From the NCBI GenBank assembly GCA_949542085.1, contig CATGXW010000031.1, positions 1 through 7,599 on the forward strand: a stretch of DNA of 7,599 nucleotides, given 5' to 3'. A model generated the notes under the pieces. That model was given only the letters and a program-made list of their open reading frames with translations, was not told where the DNA came from and ran no database searches. The number at the start of each line of letters is the position of its first letter. The stretch's first letter is position 1. This document shows positions 5,562-7,599 of the stretch, one piece after another. The position numbers and the translations under genes were made by a program. Source of the stretch: an uncultured Alphaproteobacteria bacterium. GTDB taxonomy: Bacteria; Pseudomonadota; Alphaproteobacteria; RF32; CAG-239.

Positions 5562-6389
5562 ATGTTAAAAATAACACCTTTATTAGCCGGTATAAGCTGT
5601 ATTGCCTTTGCTTTGTCTGCACAGGCGCAACTCGCAGCCAATCCTTGGAAAAAAGCTAGCCCGCAACCAACTTCAAAAATTCAGGCTTTGGGACAAGCTC
5701 AGGCCGAACAGGCGCGCCAAGTCAGAGCAGCGCAAATTCAGAGAGCTTCCGCTCAATTGCAAAGCCAAAGAGCCGCCAACATGGCAACACCGCAAGCATT
5801 GGAAAGCCAAAATCAAGCCGCGGACAATCTTATGGGAAATGAAACAGCAACCGTTTCACAAGCCTCTTCCGCCAATGCGGCGCGAAGCGGCGACTTTAAC
5901 CTGACGCCCAATGACGGCTATATGGGAGACAACGTTGCCAGCACTGATTTAACAAAAGCCCCTGCCTATGCCAATAGTGACATTCTTCCCGTTGATCCGT
6001 GGGCTCGCGCCCGTGACAGAAGCGGCATCAAAACATGGCGCGGCAGTGGTCAGCACGGTAAATTAAATTACATTGGTGAAGCAACAACTTATGGCGAAAA
6101 CTACGGACAGGAAATGATTGCTCCGGAAGTTAATCGCCACAACATGATTGTTTTGACCCAACACTTGCGTAATCTGGGCTATAAAATTCCGGAGAGCTAT
6201 GATCAAAACATCAGAGACTTACCTCAAAACTATGCCCGCCAACTTAGGGCCGCCTATAACAGCATAGGTCACGGAAACAATCCTTTTGACACGGTATTCG
6301 CAGGTTTTCTGGACTCATTTGAGGAAGCTTCCGGTTTAGATGTTGAAAACCTCTTGTTTAACAGTATCGACCTTTTGTCAATTGATTAA
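5562..6389 (+). CDS. Unrecognised exported protein with Gln/Ala-rich N-terminal region
   Basis: A 275-residue protein I do not recognise. Residues 1-22 form a classical signal peptide: Lys3, a hydrophobic core (PLLAGISCIAFAL) and an SAQA cleavage site before Gln23, so it is probably periplasmic or outer-surface. The mature N-terminus (about 36-90) is rich in Gln, Ala and Arg and likely forms a long helix or coiled coil. After a low-complexity linker comes a more ordered C-terminal part with DPWARARDRSG (144-154), HGKLNYIGEATTYGENYG, and alternating helical segments such as NRHNMIVLTQHLRNLGY. No enzyme motif was seen. It ends 13 bases before the next exported-protein gene and is probably the first gene of an operon that ends with trmJ. 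A cell-envelope role is only a guess. Confidence 0.82.
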   Translation: MLKITPLLAGISCIAFALSAQAQLAANPWKKASPQPTSKIQALGQAQAEQARQVRAAQIQRASAQLQSQRAANMATPQALESQNQAADNLMGNETATVSQASSANAARSGDFNLTPNDGYMGDNVASTDLTKAPAYANSDILPVDPWARARDRSGIKTWRGSGQHGKLNYIGEATTYGENYGQEMIAPEVNRHNMIVLTQHLRNLGYKIPESYDQNIRDLPQNYARQLRAAYNSIGHGNNPFDTVFAGFLDSFEEASGLDVENLLFNSIDLLSID

Positions 6390-6402
6390 TACTGGAAAAA
6401 TC

Positions 6403-6804
6403 ATGATGAAATCATATCCTTGCGCATTTATGTTTTCTTTATTAATTGCCGCTTCAGTTTGTGCTCAAGAGACATCGACCGAGGAATTGCCACAGCCTCC
6501 GTCAAAAATCACGGAAGCTCAAAAAATCCAAGCACAACAAAATATGACTCAAAACATTGATTTTTTGGTCAAACACAGAGAACCTCAACAGATGAAACGC
6601 ATCCTAAACGCTTCCGAGGTGGTTGAAAAGAGCAAGATTCGCCAAAAGAATCGCTTTGCACCGGCAAACGAACAAATTCGTTATCAAGAAAAAAACATTA
6701 ATGTTAATGACAAAGAAGCCTTAAAAAAATATTTTACAGAAACCTATGTTGTCAATCCCAGCAATGTAGAAACCACATCATCTCCGTCAACAGAAGCAAA
6801 ATAA
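6403..6804 (+). CDS. Small unrecognised exported protein
   Basis: A 133-residue protein I do not recognise. The start at 6403 is preferred because it opens directly with a signal peptide (MMKSYP, then a hydrophobic core FMFSLLIAA, then VCA before Gln22) and has a weak GGA seven bases upstream. The open frame extends left to 6340 but overlaps the preceding gene and would bury the signal. A lipoprotein is unlikely, since the residue before Cys20 is Val. The mature part is hydrophilic: QPPSKI at 31-36, Gln-rich helix at 37-50, basic central segment (about 57-84), and a Ser/Thr-rich end. QPPSKI resembles QPTSKI at 35-40 of the upstream exported protein. The TAA stop shares one base with the ATG of trmJ, indicating coupled translation. 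Confidence 0.75.
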   Translation: MMKSYPCAFMFSLLIAASVCAQETSTEELPQPPSKITEAQKIQAQQNMTQNIDFLVKHREPQQMKRILNASEVVEKSKIRQKNRFAPANEQIRYQEKNINVNDKEALKKYFTETYVVNPSNVETTSSPSTEAK

Positions 6805-7537
6805 TGTACGAAAAACAACCCTATATCATTCTGGTTGAACCACAGTTGGCTGAAAATGTCGGTATGGCGGCCAGAGCTATGATGAATTGCGGCCTTTACC
6901 ATTTACGCCTTGTTCATCCCAGAGAAGACCACCTTTCAGCCAAAGCAATTTCAGCCTCTTCTAACGCAGAAGAAATTCTTTATAACGCGGAAGTGTTTGA
7001 CACAACCGAACAGGCGATTGCGGATTTGAACTATGTTTTGGCGACAACATCCCGCCATCGTGATCAAGTCAAACCGGTTTTAAATGCCAACCGTGCGGCG
7101 GAAATTCTTGATGATAAAATAGCTAACGGCAGCAAAGGCGGGATTTTGTTCGGACCGGAACGAACCGGCCTGAATAATCATGATGTTTGCCTATCCGAGC
7201 GATTATCAATATTCCGCTTAATCCCCGTCATTGTTCTCTTAACTTATCACAAGCAGTTCTTCTGGCCGGATATGAATTTCACAAATTGCAAATTGAAGCT
7301 CCAGATGAACAATTTGTCATAAGCCATTCTGATTTGGCAGATAAAGAAAAAGTTCTGCAATTTTGTGCTTATCTAGAAAACAAGCTTGATGATTGCGGCA
7401 ATTTTAAAGAAGATGAAAAACGCGACAAAATGGTCATCAATCTGCGCAACATCTTTACCCGCAACCAAATGACCGAACAGGAAATCAATACGCTTTACGG
7501 TGCAATCAATCGCCTGCTGAGACATTCAAATCACTAA
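6804..7537 (+). pseudogene. trmJ: tRNA 2'-O-methyltransferase TrmJ (SPOUT family), frameshifted
   Basis: TrmJ methylates the ribose of the nucleotide at position 32 of some tRNA anticodon loops, using S-adenosylmethionine. SPOUT motif 1 is clear at residues 10-31 (LVEPQLAENVGMAARAMM) and motif 2 at 113-125 (GILFGPERTGLNN). After DVCLS (codon 131) frame 1 loses similarity and stops at 7322. The family sequence resumes in another frame at 7199: AIINIPLNPRHCSLNLSQAVLLAGYEF, which is motif 3 with the cofactor loop, and continues to 7537. One missing base between 7198 and 7199, for example a T making GAT GCG, would restore a 244-residue protein of normal length. No slippery heptamer is present. 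So this is a recent mutation or a sequencing or assembly error. In frame it would be translationally coupled to the upstream exported-protein gene. Confidence 0.88.
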
Positions 7538-7599
7538 TGACTATTTATTAATGTATTTTTAGGATGTTTGCTTATATATAGATAATGTTATTTAATTTA

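Noticed and set aside
6340..6402. Upstream extension of the small exported protein
   Set aside because: It overlaps the previous gene by 50 bases and would hide the signal peptide that begins at 6403.
7190..7205. Programmed frameshifting in trmJ
   Set aside because: A -1 shift would be needed but no slippery heptamer is present, so an indel is more likely.
7538..7599. AT-rich right end
   Set aside because: Contains TATATA-like runs but no supportable promoter, terminator or gene.

Overview
The window looks like chromosomal DNA from a low-GC alphaproteobacterium. The main evidence is a circularly permuted, two-piece tmRNA gene (ssrA), an alphaproteobacterial-type SspB ClpXP adaptor directly downstream, and a small ribbon-helix-helix protein of a type common in that class. 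The AT-rich intergenic stretches and divergent housekeeping proteins suggest an uncultured or host-associated lineage. That last point is inference; the genus cannot be read from the sequence.

Layout, left to right. (1) Bases 1-1671, minus strand: a pyrimidine/folate block read folA-like DHFR, then thyA, then dut (cut by the left edge). Together these make dUMP from dUTP, methylate it to dTMP, and recycle the dihydrofolate produced. The thyA Shine-Dalgarno overlaps the folA stop codon. An intrinsic terminator sits just ahead of dut. (2) Bases 1752-2663, minus strand: an unrecognised 303-residue protein built from repeating helical units rich in Trp, Leu and Gly. A two-way terminator separates it from folA. 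(3) Bases 2757-3858, plus strand: a promoter, the permuted ssrA gene (tag ANDNNVAPVAMAA), then sspB and an RHH gene joined by a TAATG overlap. The RNA that adds the degradation tag and the adaptor expected to deliver tagged proteins to ClpXP are therefore side by side. (4) Bases 3906-4709, minus strand: an alpha/beta hydrolase with an unusual basic-then-acidic tail, converging on the RHH gene at a shared two-way terminator. (5) Bases 4795-7537, plus strand: cysE (serine O-acetyltransferase), then a probable operon of two unrecognised exported proteins and trmJ, an SPOUT tRNA 2'-O-methyltransferase. As given, trmJ is broken by a one-base frameshift near 7198.

No tRNA genes, insertion sequences, CRISPR arrays or phage genes are visible. 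I found no clear new defence or mobile system. The parts that deserve most attention are the ssrA-sspB-RHH unit, the Trp/Leu repeat protein transcribed divergently from it, the divergent DHFR, the pair of exported proteins sharing a QPxSKI motif, and the trmJ frameshift.
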